Assembly: GCA_947505565.1 (NCBI GenBank)
Contig: CANNLB010000193.1
Span: 1 to 6,099 of the forward strand
Source: Acidobacteriota bacterium
Lineage (GTDB): Bacteria; Acidobacteriota; Terriglobia; Bryobacterales; Bryobacteraceae
DNA: 6,099 nucleotides
Direction of reading: 5' to 3'
How positions within the stretch are numbered: position 1 is the stretch's first letter; each line of letters starts with the position of its first letter. The notes under the pieces were generated by a model. That model saw only the letters and a program-made list of their open reading frames with translations, did not search any database and was not told where the DNA came from. Shown here piece by piece: positions 5,319-6,099 of this stretch. The position numbers and the translations under genes are program-made.

Positions 5319-6099
5319 CTACTTCTGCGTTAGCTTGCGGATGAACTCGATCGTCGGTTTCGGGGCCTCGAACTCGGCTTCTTGCAGAACGTTGCGCCCG
5401 AACCGGTCTTTCGCGTTCAGGTCGGCACCACGGTCCACTAGAAACTGGATCATTTCATGGTCACCGAAACGGGTGGCCGTGTGCAGCGCGGTACCACCGC
5501 CGGGACGGGCTTCGTTGACGTCGCCGCCGAGCTCCACCATGAGCTTCACGGCATCCAGCTTCCGGCTTTGAGCGGCCAGCATAATGCCGCCAGCACCGTC
5601 GGACGTCTTGGCCTCGGGGTTGGCGCCCAGTTTCACGAGTTCTTGCATCATCGCCACATCGCCGCGCTCGGTTGCGGTGAGAAAAGGAGTCAGGCCGAAG
5701 CTACGGAACGCATTCGGCTGGCCGCCTTGGCGCGTGGTTTTGGCGGTGAGGTCAGCACCGCGGGCGACCAGAGCCTTGACCAGTTCGAGTTTGCCGAGCC
5801 GGACAGCGTCGTGGAGAGGCGTGCTGCCGTTGGCGTCGCGGAGGTTCACCTCGGCGCCGTAGTCGAGCAGCAGCCGAGCCACGGGTTCGTGCCCTCGTCC
5901 GAGCGCGAGCAGGAACGGCGTCGAGCCATTAGCGGCTTTCTGCAGAGGGTCGGCCTTGGCGGCTAAGAGGAGTTTCACGGTGGCTAAATCACCTTTTTGC
6001 GCGGCGAAAAGCATCGGGGTGAAACCGCTCTGCGAGACGGCACCGGCGGCGGCGCCTTTGTCGAGCAAGATGGTAACGAGGTCGGCGCGGCCCGCCGCG
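5319..6099 (-). CDS. Ankyrin-repeat protein, N-terminus beyond the window
   Basis: This is a repeat protein for protein-protein contacts. The frame is open to the window edge (first whole codon 6098-6096), and no ATG appears near there, so the 5' part is missing; the TTG at 6068 lies inside a repeat and is not a start. Of 259 visible residues, one partial repeat (1-20, ending LLDKGA) is followed by six full ones beginning near 23 (SGFTPMLFAAQKG), 56 (ANGSTPFLLALGRG), 89 (ANGSTPLHDAVRLG), 134 (FGLTPFLTATERG), 167 (DGAGGIMLAAQSR) and 200 (GGGTALHTATRFG). A C-terminal cap follows (233-259, ending KLTQK). A 13-residue insert (about 121-133, Gln/Gly-rich) breaks the regular 33-residue spacing after the third full repeat. 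Location is unknown because any signal peptide would lie outside the window. It lies just ahead of the sugar dehydrogenase and is probably co-transcribed with it, so the two may act together, though ankyrin repeats alone do not show a partner. Confidence 0.88.
   Translation of the reverse strand, partial: AAGRADLVTILLDKGAAAGAVSQSGFTPMLFAAQKGDLATVKLLLAAKADPLQKAANGSTPFLLALGRGHEPVARLLLDYGAEVNLRDANGSTPLHDAVRLGKLELVKALVARGADLTAKTTRQGGQPNAFRSFGLTPFLTATERGDVAMMQELVKLGANPEAKTSDGAGGIMLAAQSRKLDAVKLMVELGGDVNEARPGGGTALHTATRFGDHEMIQFLVDRGADLNAKDRFGRNVLQEAEFEAPKPTIEFIRKLTQK

Noticed and set aside
4009..5571. Long plus-strand open frame of 520 codons across the dehydrogenase region
   Set aside because: It lies antisense to a gene with complete PQQ-dehydrogenase motifs and to the ankyrin gene, runs through the terminator, and encodes nothing recognisable. 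It is a shadow of GC-rich codon use.

Overview
The window reads as bacterial chromosome from an Acidobacteria-like organism, most probably near the Solibacter/Bryobacter group. This is an inference from gene style: a PQQ-type sugar dehydrogenase next to an ankyrin protein, and a short basic protein starting MARAHTTFKKRQKEF, a type I associate with that phylum. No rRNA or other decisive marker is present. Coding density is high, and I see no mobile element, tRNA or CRISPR array.

The left two thirds (47-3702, plus strand) look like one three-gene operon. First comes a membrane-anchored N-acetylmuramoyl-L-alanine amidase (Amidase_2/PGRP fold). An actin-fold ATPase of the MreB/FtsA/PilM type overlaps it by one base (TAATG). 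After a 12-base gap follows an exported protein with five GQYP repeats and a C-terminal domain that I do not recognise. Together they suggest a cell-envelope module: a cytoplasmic actin-like protein, a wall-cleaving enzyme outside the membrane, and a secreted partner. The actin-like protein has an unusual phosphate-2 loop, with Ser in place of the usual Asp and all three of its cysteines packed inside it.

Next is a small stand-alone unit. It has a possible promoter at 3705-3713, a leader of about 140 bases with two hairpins, a 63-residue highly charged protein (3858-4049) and a strong intrinsic terminator (4086-4120).

The right third (4120-6099, minus strand) runs convergently into that terminator. 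An ankyrin-repeat protein, cut by the window edge at its N-terminus, is followed after 2 bases by an exported PQQ-dependent sugar (glucose/sorbosone-type) dehydrogenase with a twin-arginine-like signal peptide. These two are probably co-transcribed.
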